Part shown: positions 53,184-61,708 of the stretch, one piece after another
Numbering within the stretch: position 1 is the stretch's first letter
How the letters are laid out: each line of letters begins with the position of its first letter
Assembly: GCF_003116585.1 (NCBI RefSeq)
Contig: NZ_QEHM01000012.1
Coordinates: 62,001-126,000, forward strand
DNA from: Albibacillus kandeliae
Lineage (GTDB): Bacteria; Pseudomonadota; Alphaproteobacteria; Rhodobacterales; Rhodobacteraceae
Direction of reading: 5' to 3'
Length of the DNA: 64,000 nucleotides
Made by a program: the position numbers and the translations under genes
Notes under the pieces: generated by a model
Told to the model about the DNA's origin: nothing
Seen by the model: the letters and a program-made list of their open reading frames with translations, nothing else
The model's database searches: none

Positions 53184-53549
53184 CTAGGCGGCCGGAGTGG
53201 TGTCGATCACATAGAGCTTGCGGATGTGTTCAAGGATGACCCATTCGCCCGTCCACCCGCGCGGCAGGACCAGCAGATCGCCCGGGCCAACCTCGCGCGT
53301 GCCGCTGCCGTCCGCATTGCTGAGCGACGCCCTCCCCGAGATGATGTGGCAGTACTCGCCACCCGCCGACCGGTCGGCGGTGAACCGGCCCGGGGTGCAT
53401 TCCCAGACGCCGATATGGGTATACCCATCCGCCGAGGTCCAGAGGTCGGCCGCGGCCTCTTTCTGCCCCTCGGTCAGCGAGGTCGGCTTGAGCGCAAATT
53501 CACCGACATCCACTCCGGCGAGGTTTTCAAAGGTCTTGAGGTCGATCAT
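53184..53549 (-). CDS. Cupin protein of the EutQ-like/Cupin_3 type
   Basis: Small protein of 121 residues. GGEYCHIISGRASLSNADGSGTREVGPGDLLVLPRGWTG in several strands (about 62-105) is the Cupin_3 core; WECTPGRF (near 49) is typical of the DUF861 group. Start ATG 53549 has GGAAAG 9 bases upstream. It is divergent from the BMP importer and shares the interval with the RutR-like operator. Proteins of this group often accompany amine or nucleobase metabolism; substrate unknown. Confidence 0.8.
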   Translation of the reverse strand: MIDLKTFENLAGVDVGEFALKPTSLTEGQKEAAADLWTSADGYTHIGVWECTPGRFTADRSAGGEYCHIISGRASLSNADGSGTREVGPGDLLVLPRGWTGEWVILEHIRKLYVIDTTPAA

Positions 53550-53850
53550 TCCGGGAACTTTCCAAGCTTGGTGTTGCCCGGCCTTTCTGCCCCGAAACCC
53601 CGCGCCCGCGCCACTCGCAAATGCGCTGCGCCCCCTCTCGCACTCGTTCCGGCACCGCCAAGGGATCACTTGACCATTTGGTCAGAAATTTGCTCAATAA
53701 CAAGGCAGATGCCCCCTGTGGGGCAGGCGGCGAACCGGCGGCTGTCTTGACACGGGATGGCCCGCACGTGCTCTCCTTTCGCCAGGCCGATCTAAGGGCA
53801 ACAACACCGCCCGGGGCTGTCCCGGGCACACAGGGACAAGGAAAAACCGG
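53550..53850. other. Divergent interval with the RutR-like operator
   Basis: 301 bases between the cupin gene and the BMP receptor gene. The palindrome at 53670-53685 is its main feature. An A+T-rich patch (AAATTTGCTCAATAAC) follows it directly and may be part of the promoter. Confidence 0.6.
53670..53685 (+). promoter_or_regulatory. RutR-like operator
   Basis: TTGACCATTTGGTCAG matches 15 of 16 positions of the palindrome TTGACCA-NN-TGGTCAA known for the pyrimidine-responsive regulator RutR; only the last base differs. It lies 166 bases before the BMP receptor start and 121 bases before the cupin start. Confidence 0.7.
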
Positions 53851-54843
53851 ATGACTCGCATTCTCATCAACCGCCGCCGCCTGCTGGGCACCGGCGCCGC
53901 AATCGGCGCCTCCACGCTCTTCGCCCCGTCGATCCTGCGCGCGCAGGGTGGCCCGGTGAAGGTCGCCGGCATCCACGCCTCCCCGGTCGAAAACGCATGG
54001 AACTCGGTCCTGCACGCGGCAATGGTCGCCGCGAACGAGGAAGGCGTGATCGAATACACCTTCTCCGAAGGCGTTTCCGGCACCGACTACCCCCGCGCGA
54101 TGCGCGAATATGCCGAGGCAGGCAACGTCCTGATCGTGGGCGAATCCTACGCGGTCGAGCGCGAGGCACGGCAGGTCGCGGGCGACTACCCCGACACCGC
54201 CTTCCTCATGGGCTCCTCCGGCGAGGAAGCGGGCGACAACTTCGGCGTCTTCGGCACCTGGAACTGGGAAGCGGCCTATCTCTGCGGGATGCTGGCCGGT
54301 GCCATGACCAAGACCGGCACCGTCGGCTCGGTCGGCGCGATCCCGATCCCCGAAGTCAACATGCTGATCAACGGCTTCGCCGACGGCGTTAAGGCGGTGA
54401 ACCCGGACGTCAAGCACGTCGTTTCCTTCATCGGCACCTTCTTCGACCCGCCGAAGGCACGCGAGGCTGGTCTGGCCCAGATCGACAGCGGCGCCGACAT
54501 CCTCTTCGGCGAACGCATCGGCACCGCCGACGCGGCGCAGGAGCGCGGCATCAAGGCGATCGGGTCGCTGATCGACTACACCCCGCGCTACCCCGACACG
54601 ATCTTTGCCAACGCACTCTGGTCCTTCCGCCCGCTGCTGGACGCGGCGCTGGCCGATGCGACCGGCGGCAACCCGGTGGCCAAGAACTATACCCCGCTGA
54701 GCCTGATGAAGGATGGCGGCAACGACATCAACTATGTCGATGGCGTCGCCCCGGCCGAGGCCGTGGCCAAGATGGAAGAGGTCCGCGCCGCCATCAAGGC
54801 AGGCGAGTTCGAGGTGCCGCGCAACTTCGACGAACCGGCCTGA
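53851..54843 (+). CDS. BMP-family ABC substrate-binding protein (nucleoside/nucleobase type)
   Basis: Periplasmic receptor of 330 residues with a twin-arginine-like signal (NRRRLLGTGAAIG, RRR near residue 8). The BMP family binds nucleosides, purines or related ligands; landmarks are AGIHASPVENAWNS near 38, the GTWNWEAAYLCGMLAGAMTKTG block near 138 and VDGVAPAE near 297. It is the first gene of the importer. A strong hairpin follows it, which would allow more receptor than membrane protein. The ligand is unknown; a RutR operator upstream points to a pyrimidine or purine. Confidence 0.9.
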   Translation: MTRILINRRRLLGTGAAIGASTLFAPSILRAQGGPVKVAGIHASPVENAWNSVLHAAMVAANEEGVIEYTFSEGVSGTDYPRAMREYAEAGNVLIVGESYAVEREARQVAGDYPDTAFLMGSSGEEAGDNFGVFGTWNWEAAYLCGMLAGAMTKTGTVGSVGAIPIPEVNMLINGFADGVKAVNPDVKHVVSFIGTFFDPPKAREAGLAQIDSGADILFGERIGTADAAQERGIKAIGSLIDYTPRYPDTIFANALWSFRPLLDAALADATGGNPVAKNYTPLSLMKDGGNDINYVDGVAPAEAVAKMEEVRAAIKAGEFEVPRNFDEPA

Positions 54844-54876
54844 GGGCGAATGCCCGTAAGGTCCACGACAATGATC

Positions 54877-54905
54877 AGACCCCGCCCGGCATCCGGGCGG
54901 GGTCT
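54877..54905 (+). terminator. Strong hairpin between receptor and amidase genes
   Basis: Perfect 13-base stem from AGACCCCGCCCGG to CCGGGCGGGGTCT with a 3-base loop, followed by TTGACG. It ends 6 bases before the amidase ATG, so it also covers that gene's ribosome-binding region. It probably attenuates the downstream genes. Confidence 0.8.
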
Positions 54906-54911
54906 TGACGC

Positions 54912-56279
54912 ATGAGCGCCGCGATGGAGTTCACCGACGCCGTTGCCCTGTCCACGGCCATCGCCCGGGGAGAGCTGAGCGCGCAGGACGCCCTCGACGC
55001 CGCCCGCGCACGCGCCGCGGCAACGGAAGACCTCGGCGCGGTCTGCTGGCTGATGGACGAGGACCCGCCCGCCGCCACCGGTGGCGCTTTCGCGGGCGTG
55101 CCGCTGCTGATCAAGAACCTCGGCGGCCCCTTCGCGGGCATCCCGATGCGCGCAGGCTCGGCCGCACTGGCGCGGATGAAAGGCGCCTCCGACAGCGACC
55201 TCGCCGCCCGCTTCCGCGCGGCAGGCTTCCGCCCCTTCGGCGCGACCACGGTGCCCGAGTTCGGCCTCTCGCTATCAAGCGAGCCCGCCATCGGCCCCCT
55301 CTGCCGAAACCCCCTCGACACGAGCCTTAGCGCCGGAGGCTCCTCGGGCGGCAGCGCGGCAGCGGTGGCCGCCGGGATCGTGCCGCTGGCCCACGCCACC
55401 GACGCAGGCGGCTCGATCCGCGTGCCCGCCGCCTGCTGCGGCCTCGTCGGGCTGAAACCCTCGCGCGGGGCGATCCCCGGCGGCCCCGGCTTCGGCAACC
55501 ACCTCGGCGGCATCGCCACCGAATTCGCGGTGACCCGCACGATCCGCGACGCTCAGGCACTCTGGCCCTGCCTCACCGGCGACGCGCGCGGCCCTGCCCC
55601 TGCCCCGCAGCACCTGCCGACCGAGGGGAGCTTCACCATCGGGCTGCTGACCGACACCCTCGGCATCGACCCGGCCCGCACCACGGCGCTGGCCGAGGCC
55701 GCAGCGTCTCTCGAGGCCGCCGGGCATAGGGTCATCGACATCGCCGCGACCGAGCTTACGCCGATCCGCCGCGCCTCGGCCCGCGCCTTCGAGCGGATCA
55801 TCGCTGCCAACCTCGCAACGCTCGTCGCCTCCGGCCTCGATGCGTCCCTGACCGAGCCGCTGACCCAGGCCTTCATCGAACGCGGTCAGTCGATGTCCGC
55901 CAGCGAACTCTGGTCGGCGACCGAGGGCGCGGCGGGCGCCGCCTACAAGCTCTGGTCGCTGTTCGACCGGGTCGACGTGCTGCTGACCCCGATGCTCTCT
56001 GGACCGCCGCCGCCACTTGGGGCATTCCCGACCGACCACCGTGACACCGCCACTCAGATCGAACGCATGGATACCTTCGCCCCCTTCGCCGCGCTGGCCA
56101 ATGTCACCGGCGCCCCGGCCCTGACCCTGCCCTTCGGCGCCGACGACACCGGACTGCCCCTGCCCGTCCAGCTGATCGCGCCCCCGGGCGGCGACCTGCG
56201 CCTGCTCGCCCTCGGTGCGATGCTCGAGGCCGAGGGCCGCTGGCACCACCCGATCCCGCTCTTCGGAGGCGCCGCATGA
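54912..56279 (+). CDS. Amidase-signature family enzyme
   Basis: Amidohydrolase of 455 residues. The Ser-cisSer-Lys triad of the amidase signature family is visible: K68 (LLIKNL), cis-Ser in GGSSGG (144-145) and nucleophile S168 in DAGGSIRVP. It should hydrolyse an amide that the importer brings in or that arises from it. The gene lies inside the BMP operon: the receptor is upstream, the ATPase gene overlaps its end as ATGA. The ribosome site is only the GGCGGGG of the preceding hairpin arm. Substrate unknown; carbamoyl, nitrogen-base breakdown products and others are possible. Confidence 0.9.
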   Translation: MSAAMEFTDAVALSTAIARGELSAQDALDAARARAAATEDLGAVCWLMDEDPPAATGGAFAGVPLLIKNLGGPFAGIPMRAGSAALARMKGASDSDLAARFRAAGFRPFGATTVPEFGLSLSSEPAIGPLCRNPLDTSLSAGGSSGGSAAAVAAGIVPLAHATDAGGSIRVPAACCGLVGLKPSRGAIPGGPGFGNHLGGIATEFAVTRTIRDAQALWPCLTGDARGPAPAPQHLPTEGSFTIGLLTDTLGIDPARTTALAEAAASLEAAGHRVIDIAATELTPIRRASARAFERIIAANLATLVASGLDASLTEPLTQAFIERGQSMSASELWSATEGAAGAAYKLWSLFDRVDVLLTPMLSGPPPPLGAFPTDHRDTATQIERMDTFAPFAALANVTGAPALTLPFGADDTGLPLPVQLIAPPGGDLRLLALGAMLEAEGRWHHPIPLFGGAA

Positions 56280-57817
56280 CCCGCGTTCTGGAACTCTCCG
56301 GCATCACCAAGCGGTTCGGCCACGTCACCGCCAACGAGGATGTGTCGCTCCACCTCGACCGGGGCGAGATCGTCGCCCTGCTGGGCGAGAACGGCGCGGG
56401 CAAGACCACCCTGATGTCGATCCTCTTCGGCCACTACACCGCCGACGAGGGCCATGTACGTGTCGAAGGGCAGGACCTGCCGCCGGGCAAGTCGCGCGCC
56501 GCGATCCGGGCGGGGGTCGGCATGGTGCACCAGCATTTCGCGCTGGCCCCGAACCTGACCGTGCTCGACAACGTGATGACCGGAACCGAGCCGCTGTGGA
56601 AACTGCGCTCCAACCGCGCGGCGGGGCGGCGCAAGCTGGTCGAGCTCTCGCAGACATTCGGCCTCAAGGTCGACCCCGATGCCCGCGTCTCCGAACTCTC
56701 GGTGGGCGAATGCCAGCGGGTCGAGATCCTCAAGGCGCTCTACAACGATGCCCGCATCCTGATCCTCGACGAACCCACCGCCGTGCTGACCGCGCAGGAG
56801 GCCGAGAGCCTCTTCGCCACGCTCCGGCAGATGACCTCGAACGGGCTCTCGCTCATCTTCATCAGCCACAAGCTGCACGAGGTGATGTCGGCCTCCGACC
56901 GGGTCGTGGTGCTGCGTCATGGCCGCGTCGTCGCCGAACGGCGCACCGCCGAGACCAACAAGGAAGAGCTCGCCGAACTGATGGTGGGCCGCAAGGTCGA
57001 ACGCCCGGCCCGTCCCCCCGCGACACCGGGCAAGGTCCTGCTGGAAGGCATCGACCTGAGCCTCTCCGGCAAGGGCGGCGCGTCCCTGCACGGGATCAGC
57101 TTTCGCCTGCGCGCGGGCGAGACCCTTGGCATCATCGGCGTCTCGGGGAATGGCCAGACCACGCTCGCCGGGCTGGTCTCGGGGCTCTACGCCCCCGACG
57201 GCGGGACGCTCCTGGTCGACGGTCAGCCGGTTCAGGTCCACGACGTCCCCCACGCCATCGCCGCCGGGATCGGACGCATTCCCGAGGATCGCAACGCCGA
57301 GGGGACCATCGGCGATATGGCCACATGGGAAAACACCGTGCTGGAACGCATCTGGTCGCCCGCCTTCTCGTCGCGCGGGGTGGTGCGGCGCGGCGCGGCA
57401 CGCGCCGCGACCCAGGCCATCATCGACCGCTACGACGTGCGCGGGGCCAGCGTCGATGGCCGCATCCGGCTGCTCTCGGGGGGCAACATGCAGAAACTGA
57501 TCCTTGGCCGCGTTCTCGAGGCCGGACCCGACATTCTCGTCGCGGCCCAGCCCAGCCGTGGCTTGGACGAGGGCGCCATCGCCGGGGTCCACGAACGCCT
57601 GCTCGAAGCGCGCGGGCGCGGCGCCGGGGTCCTTCTGATCTCCGAGGACCTCGACGAGGTCGTCGCCCTCTCCGACCGCATCTGCGCCATCGTCAACGGG
57701 CGGCTCTCGCCCGCGATCCCGCCCGAGCGTGCCAACGCACAGCTTCTGGGGTTGATGATGGCCGGGGACTGGACAGCCGCTGCGGCGATCGAGGCGGAGG
57801 CGTCCCATGCGGTTTGA
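56276..57817 (+). CDS. BMP-family ABC importer ATPase (double cassette)
   Basis: Two fused nucleotide-binding domains, 513 residues, as in rbsA/bmp-type importers. First cassette: Walker A GENGAGKT at 38-45, signature LSVGECQR near 140, Walker B ILILDEP near 161. Second cassette: Walker A degenerate as GVSGNGQT near 288, signature LSGGNMQK near 400. The second Walker A lacks the lysine, which is common in this family. ATGA overlap with the amidase gene and 11-base overlap with the first permease gene show tight coupling. Confidence 0.92.
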   Translation: MTRVLELSGITKRFGHVTANEDVSLHLDRGEIVALLGENGAGKTTLMSILFGHYTADEGHVRVEGQDLPPGKSRAAIRAGVGMVHQHFALAPNLTVLDNVMTGTEPLWKLRSNRAAGRRKLVELSQTFGLKVDPDARVSELSVGECQRVEILKALYNDARILILDEPTAVLTAQEAESLFATLRQMTSNGLSLIFISHKLHEVMSASDRVVVLRHGRVVAERRTAETNKEELAELMVGRKVERPARPPATPGKVLLEGIDLSLSGKGGASLHGISFRLRAGETLGIIGVSGNGQTTLAGLVSGLYAPDGGTLLVDGQPVQVHDVPHAIAAGIGRIPEDRNAEGTIGDMATWENTVLERIWSPAFSSRGVVRRGAARAATQAIIDRYDVRGASVDGRIRLLSGGNMQKLILGRVLEAGPDILVAAQPSRGLDEGAIAGVHERLLEARGRGAGVLLISEDLDEVVALSDRICAIVNGRLSPAIPPERANAQLLGLMMAGDWTAAAAIEAEASHAV

Positions 57818-58859
57818 ACGACGCGACCATCCCTCGCGCCTTGTCACGGTGCTTGCCCCCATCGGCGCGATCCTGGCCGCGCTCGTGGTTGCCGGGGTGC
57901 TGATCGCCATTGCCGGGGCCAACCCCTTCCGCGCCTATGCCCTGATCCTCAAAGGCGCCTTCGGCTCGCGCCTCGGGTTCTCCGAAACGCTGACGCGCGC
58001 GACCCCGCTCATCCTCACCGGCCTTGCCGCCGCCGTCGCCTTCCGCGCCCGGCTCTGGAATATCGGGGGCGAGGGCCAGTTCTACCTCGGCGCGCTGGCC
58101 GTGCCCGCGCTGGGGATGATCCCCGCCTTTGCCGCCCTGCCGGGTCCGATGGTCATGGTCGCCTGCCTCGTCGTCGGCGCGGTGGCCGGGATGATCCTGC
58201 TGCTGATCCCGCTCGGCCTGCGCCTCAAGTTCGGTGTTGACGAGGTGGTCACCACCCTCCTGCTGAACTTCGTCGCCGTGCTCTTCGTCTCGCTGATGAT
58301 CGAGGGCGTCCTGAAGGACCCGCTGGCCTTTGGCTGGCCCCAGTCCGTCCCGGTGCCCGACCACGCGGTCCTGCCCAAGCTGATGGACCGCTCGCGGCTT
58401 CACGCAGGGCTTCTGATCGCGGTCGGCATGGCGATCTTCGTCTGGTGGCTGCAATCACGGACCGTCTTCGGCATGCGCGCCCGCGCGGCGGGCCTGAGCC
58501 CCCGCGCCGCCGCCTTTGCCGGTGTACCCCTCGGCCGCACGCTGATCGCGGTCGCCTGCCTCTCCGGCGGGCTCGCGGGCCTTGCCGGCGCCATCGAGGT
58601 CATGGGGGTCAAGGGCTACGTGACCACCGACCTCTCGCCGAGCTACGGCTATTCCGGCATCGTCATCGCGATGCTGGCCAATCTCAACCCCATCGGGGTG
58701 ATTGCCGCGGCGCTGTTCTCGGCGGTGATGTTCGTCGGGGCCGACAGCATGTCGCGCGCCCTGTCGATCCCATCCTACATCGCCGACGTCACCGTCGCCC
58801 TGTCGCTGCTGACCATGCTGGTGGCGATCTTCCTCGCGCAATACAGGGTCCGCAGATGA
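57807..58859 (+). CDS. BMP-family ABC importer permease 1
   Basis: Membrane subunit of 350 residues with about ten hydrophobic segments. LTRATPLILTGLAAAVAFRARLWNIGGEGQFYLG (near 60-95, in two pieces) and the LSGGLAGLAGAIEVMG segment near 252 are typical of BMP/RbsC-like permeases for nucleosides. It overlaps the ATPase gene by 11 bases and the second permease gene by 4 bases. Confidence 0.91.
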   Translation: MRFERRDHPSRLVTVLAPIGAILAALVVAGVLIAIAGANPFRAYALILKGAFGSRLGFSETLTRATPLILTGLAAAVAFRARLWNIGGEGQFYLGALAVPALGMIPAFAALPGPMVMVACLVVGAVAGMILLLIPLGLRLKFGVDEVVTTLLLNFVAVLFVSLMIEGVLKDPLAFGWPQSVPVPDHAVLPKLMDRSRLHAGLLIAVGMAIFVWWLQSRTVFGMRARAAGLSPRAAAFAGVPLGRTLIAVACLSGGLAGLAGAIEVMGVKGYVTTDLSPSYGYSGIVIAMLANLNPIGVIAAALFSAVMFVGADSMSRALSIPSYIADVTVALSLLTMLVAIFLAQYRVRR

Positions 58860-59797
58860 GCGTTCTGTTCGATATCCTCGGCTCGGTCGGCATGTGGGAG
58901 GCGGTGCTGCGCATCGCCACGCCGCTGATCCTCGGCACCCTCGGCGTGCTGCTCTGCGAACGGGTGGGCGTACTGAACCTCGGCATCGAGGGGATCATGA
59001 CCTTCGGCGCGATGATCGGCTGGCTGACGGTCTACTCGGGGGGCGATCTCTGGACAGGGATGGTGGCCGCCGCCCTCGGCGGGGCCATGTTCGGCTTTCT
59101 GCACGCGCTGCTGACGGTGCCGCTGGGCCTCAGCCAGCATGTCACGGGCCTTGGCATCACGCTCTTCGCGTCGAGCTTCTCCTACTACGTCTTCCGCCTC
59201 GCGATCCCGACCTCCTCGTCCCCCCCGACGGTTGAACCCTTCCGCCCGCTCGAAGTGCCGGTCCTTTCAGACATTCCCTTCGTCGGCCCGGTTCTGTTCC
59301 ACCAGACCGCTCCGACCTACCTCGCACTGGTGCTGGTCGCCCTGCTGGCCTGGGTGCTCTACCGGACGCCGCTGGGCCTCGCCATCCGCATGGCGGGCGA
59401 GAACCCCCACGCCGTCGACGCGCAGGGGATCGACCCGATCTGGCTGCGCATCGGCACCATCATGGCCGGGTCGGCGCTCATGGGAATGGGCGGCGCTTTC
59501 CTGACGCTGGCGGCCTTCAACTCGTTCTTCCCGACGATGATCCAGGGCCGTGGCTGGATCTGCGTGGCGCTGGTGGTCTTCGCCTCGTGGCGCCCGGGCC
59601 GAGCCCTGCTCGGCGCGCTGCTCTTCGCCTTCTTCGACGCCTTCCAGCTGCGGCTGCAAACCGTGGTCGAGGGCGTGCCCTACCAGCTTTTCCTGATGCT
59701 GCCCTACGTGCTGTCCATCGTCGCGCTGATCGTGATGGCGCGCCGGGCAAGCGTGCCGCAGGCGCTCATGCAGCCCTACCGGCGGGGCGAAAGATAA
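58856..59797 (+). CDS. BMP-family ABC importer permease 2
   Basis: Second membrane subunit of 313 residues with about eight segments. RIATPLILGTLGVLLCERVGVLNLGIEGIM near residue 20-50 (in two pieces) and MAGENPHAVDAQGID near 178 match the YufQ/BmpD-like partner permease. I chose ATG 58856, which overlaps the first permease gene as ATGA. It closes the importer operon before a bidirectional hairpin. Confidence 0.91.
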   Translation: MSVLFDILGSVGMWEAVLRIATPLILGTLGVLLCERVGVLNLGIEGIMTFGAMIGWLTVYSGGDLWTGMVAAALGGAMFGFLHALLTVPLGLSQHVTGLGITLFASSFSYYVFRLAIPTSSSPPTVEPFRPLEVPVLSDIPFVGPVLFHQTAPTYLALVLVALLAWVLYRTPLGLAIRMAGENPHAVDAQGIDPIWLRIGTIMAGSALMGMGGAFLTLAAFNSFFPTMIQGRGWICVALVVFASWRPGRALLGALLFAFFDAFQLRLQTVVEGVPYQLFLMLPYVLSIVALIVMARRASVPQALMQPYRRGER

Positions 59798-59823
59798 GGG
59801 CGGCGGAGCACGCTCCGCCGCCC
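59798..59823. terminator. Bidirectional hairpin between convergent operons
   Basis: GGGCGGCGGAG-CACG-CTCCGCCGCCC, 11 perfect pairs, immediately after the last BMP importer gene and 26 bases from the end of the convergent TRAP gene. It can serve both strands; no long T tract. Confidence 0.75.
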
Positions 59824-59848
59824 ATCCCGAGCAGAATACCCGTCTTGA

Positions 59849-61150
59849 TCAGAAAGCCTGTCCGGGCAGCCAGAGCACCAACGCCGGGAAGGCGACCAGC
59901 AGTGCAAGGCGCACCACGTCGGCCAGGATGAAGGGAAAGATGCCCCGGATCACCGTGCCCTGCGACACGTCGTCGGTGGTGGCCTGAACCACGAAGAGGT
60001 TCATCCCGATCGGCGGCGTGATCAGCCCGATCTCGGCCACGGTGACGACGATGATGCCGAACCACACAAGGTTGAAGTCGAGCTCCTGCGCCACCGGCGC
60101 CAGCAGCGGCACCGTCAGCAGGATCATCGACATCGAGTCCATGAAGCAGCCAAGCACGATGTAGAACACGAGGATGAGCACCATGACCGACGTCGGCCCG
60201 AGGCCCGAGCTGTGGATCTGCTCGATCAGCAACTGCGGCAGACCGGTGTTCTCGAGGAAGAAGTTGAACAGCGAGGCACCGATCAGGATGAAGAAGATCA
60301 TCCCCGTCAGCCCCGCCGTCTCGAACACCGACGCGCCAAGCGTCTTGCGGTTGAGCTCGCCCGAGAACAGCGCCAGCAGGAAAGCACCGACCGCCCCGAC
60401 CGCAGCCGCCTCGGTGGGAGAGAACCAGCCGGCGTAGATCCCGCCGATCACCACGGCGAACAGCAGCACGACCTGCCAGACCTGCCCGAGGTAGCGGACC
60501 CGGTCCCCCCAGCTCGACCGCTCGGACCGCGGCGCCATCTCCGGCTTCAGCCGCACCTGAACCATGATCGCCCCGGCATAGAGCAACGCGCCGAGGATGC
60601 CCGGCACCAGCGCCCCGATGAACAGCTGGCCGATCGAGCTCTGTGTCAGCAGCCCGTAGATCACCAGCAGGACCGAGGGCGGGATCAGCACCCCAAGCGT
60701 GCCACCCGCCGCGACGGTCGCGGTCGAGAGCGACGGGTCGTAGCCGTGCCGCTTCATCTCGGGCAGGGCCACGCGCCCGATGGTGGCCACCGTCGCCAGC
60801 GACGAGCCGCAGATGGCCCCGAAAAAGGCGCTGGCCCCCACGGTGGTGATCGCGAGCCCGCCCTTGCGGTGTCCGATGAACGAGTTGATCACGTCGAAGA
60901 GCGACCGCGAGAGCCCCGCGTGCGAGGCGAAGACGCCCATCATCACGAACAGCGGAATGACCGAGAGAGTATAGGGAAAGATCGACTCGAAGGGGCTCGA
61001 CCCCATGATGTAGGCAACGCCCATCCAGCCGTTCAGATACCAGTAGCCCAGCGCGCCGATCACGCCCATGGACACGGCGACGGGCAGACCGAGCGCGATC
61101 AGGCCCAGCGCCGCGACAAAGCCAAGAAGGCCGAGAACGGGATCACTCAT
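59849..61150 (-). CDS. TRAP transporter large permease, DctM family (second system)
   Basis: Large membrane subunit of 433 residues with about 12 helices. GAICGSSLATVATIGRVALPEM near 115-136 and GLITPPIGMNLFV near 378 are DctM landmarks. It overlaps the small permease gene by 8 bases and ends the minus-strand unit that begins with the P450 gene. It differs from the first TRAP permease at 32515, so the two systems should have different ligands. Confidence 0.92.
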   Translation of the reverse strand: MSDPVLGLLGFVAALGLIALGLPVAVSMGVIGALGYWYLNGWMGVAYIMGSSPFESIFPYTLSVIPLFVMMGVFASHAGLSRSLFDVINSFIGHRKGGLAITTVGASAFFGAICGSSLATVATIGRVALPEMKRHGYDPSLSTATVAAGGTLGVLIPPSVLLVIYGLLTQSSIGQLFIGALVPGILGALLYAGAIMVQVRLKPEMAPRSERSSWGDRVRYLGQVWQVVLLFAVVIGGIYAGWFSPTEAAAVGAVGAFLLALFSGELNRKTLGASVFETAGLTGMIFFILIGASLFNFFLENTGLPQLLIEQIHSSGLGPTSVMVLILVFYIVLGCFMDSMSMILLTVPLLAPVAQELDFNLVWFGIIVVTVAEIGLITPPIGMNLFVVQATTDDVSQGTVIRGIFPFILADVVRLALLVAFPALVLWLPGQAF

Positions 61151-61631
61151 GGCTCAACTCCGTCTTGAGGGAAGCGATCAGGCCCGCCACGATGGCGACC
61201 AGCGAGATCAGCAGGCCGATCAGCAGCGGATACCAGTACCACGCGATCGGAATGCCAAGCTGTTGCGACTTATCGCCGAACATCGTGCGGGTCTCGAAGG
61301 TCAGGTAGCCCTGCCACAACATGATCGCGACCAGTCCGAACGAAAGCGCGGCGGCGCAGATTTTCAACGGAACGGACAGGGCGGCGGGCATCAGGCCGAT
61401 CAGGAAATCGACACCGACATGGGCCGCCGAGAGGAAGGCATAGGGCATCACCAGCCACGCACCGCCGACGACGAATAGCTGGACGAGGTCCACGACCCCC
61501 TCGATCGGGTAGCCAAGCCGCCGTCCGATGACGTCGACCACCGTCACCACCGCCGCGGCGCCATATGCGGCCACGCCGAGGGCGGCCAGCGCGTAGATCA
61601 GCCCGCGCGAGAGTCTTGCAATCTGTTTCAA
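61143..61631 (-). CDS. TRAP transporter small permease, DctQ family (second system)
   Basis: Four-helix membrane subunit of 162 residues. VDLVQLFVVGGAWLVMPYAFLSAAHVGVD near 42-70 (in two pieces) fits DctQ. The gene starts 77 bases after the receptor stop and overlaps the large permease gene by 8 bases. Confidence 0.87.
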   Translation of the reverse strand: MKQIARLSRGLIYALAALGVAAYGAAAVVTVVDVIGRRLGYPIEGVVDLVQLFVVGGAWLVMPYAFLSAAHVGVDFLIGLMPAALSVPLKICAAALSFGLVAIMLWQGYLTFETRTMFGDKSQQLGIPIAWYWYPLLIGLLISLVAIVAGLIASLKTELSHE

Positions 61632-61708
61632 CGAGTCCCTCCCCGTTCATGAAAACTCCGGCCCGGGTCAGAACCCGGACCGGAGCGAAGTTCAAGAGCC
61701 TGCGTGGC

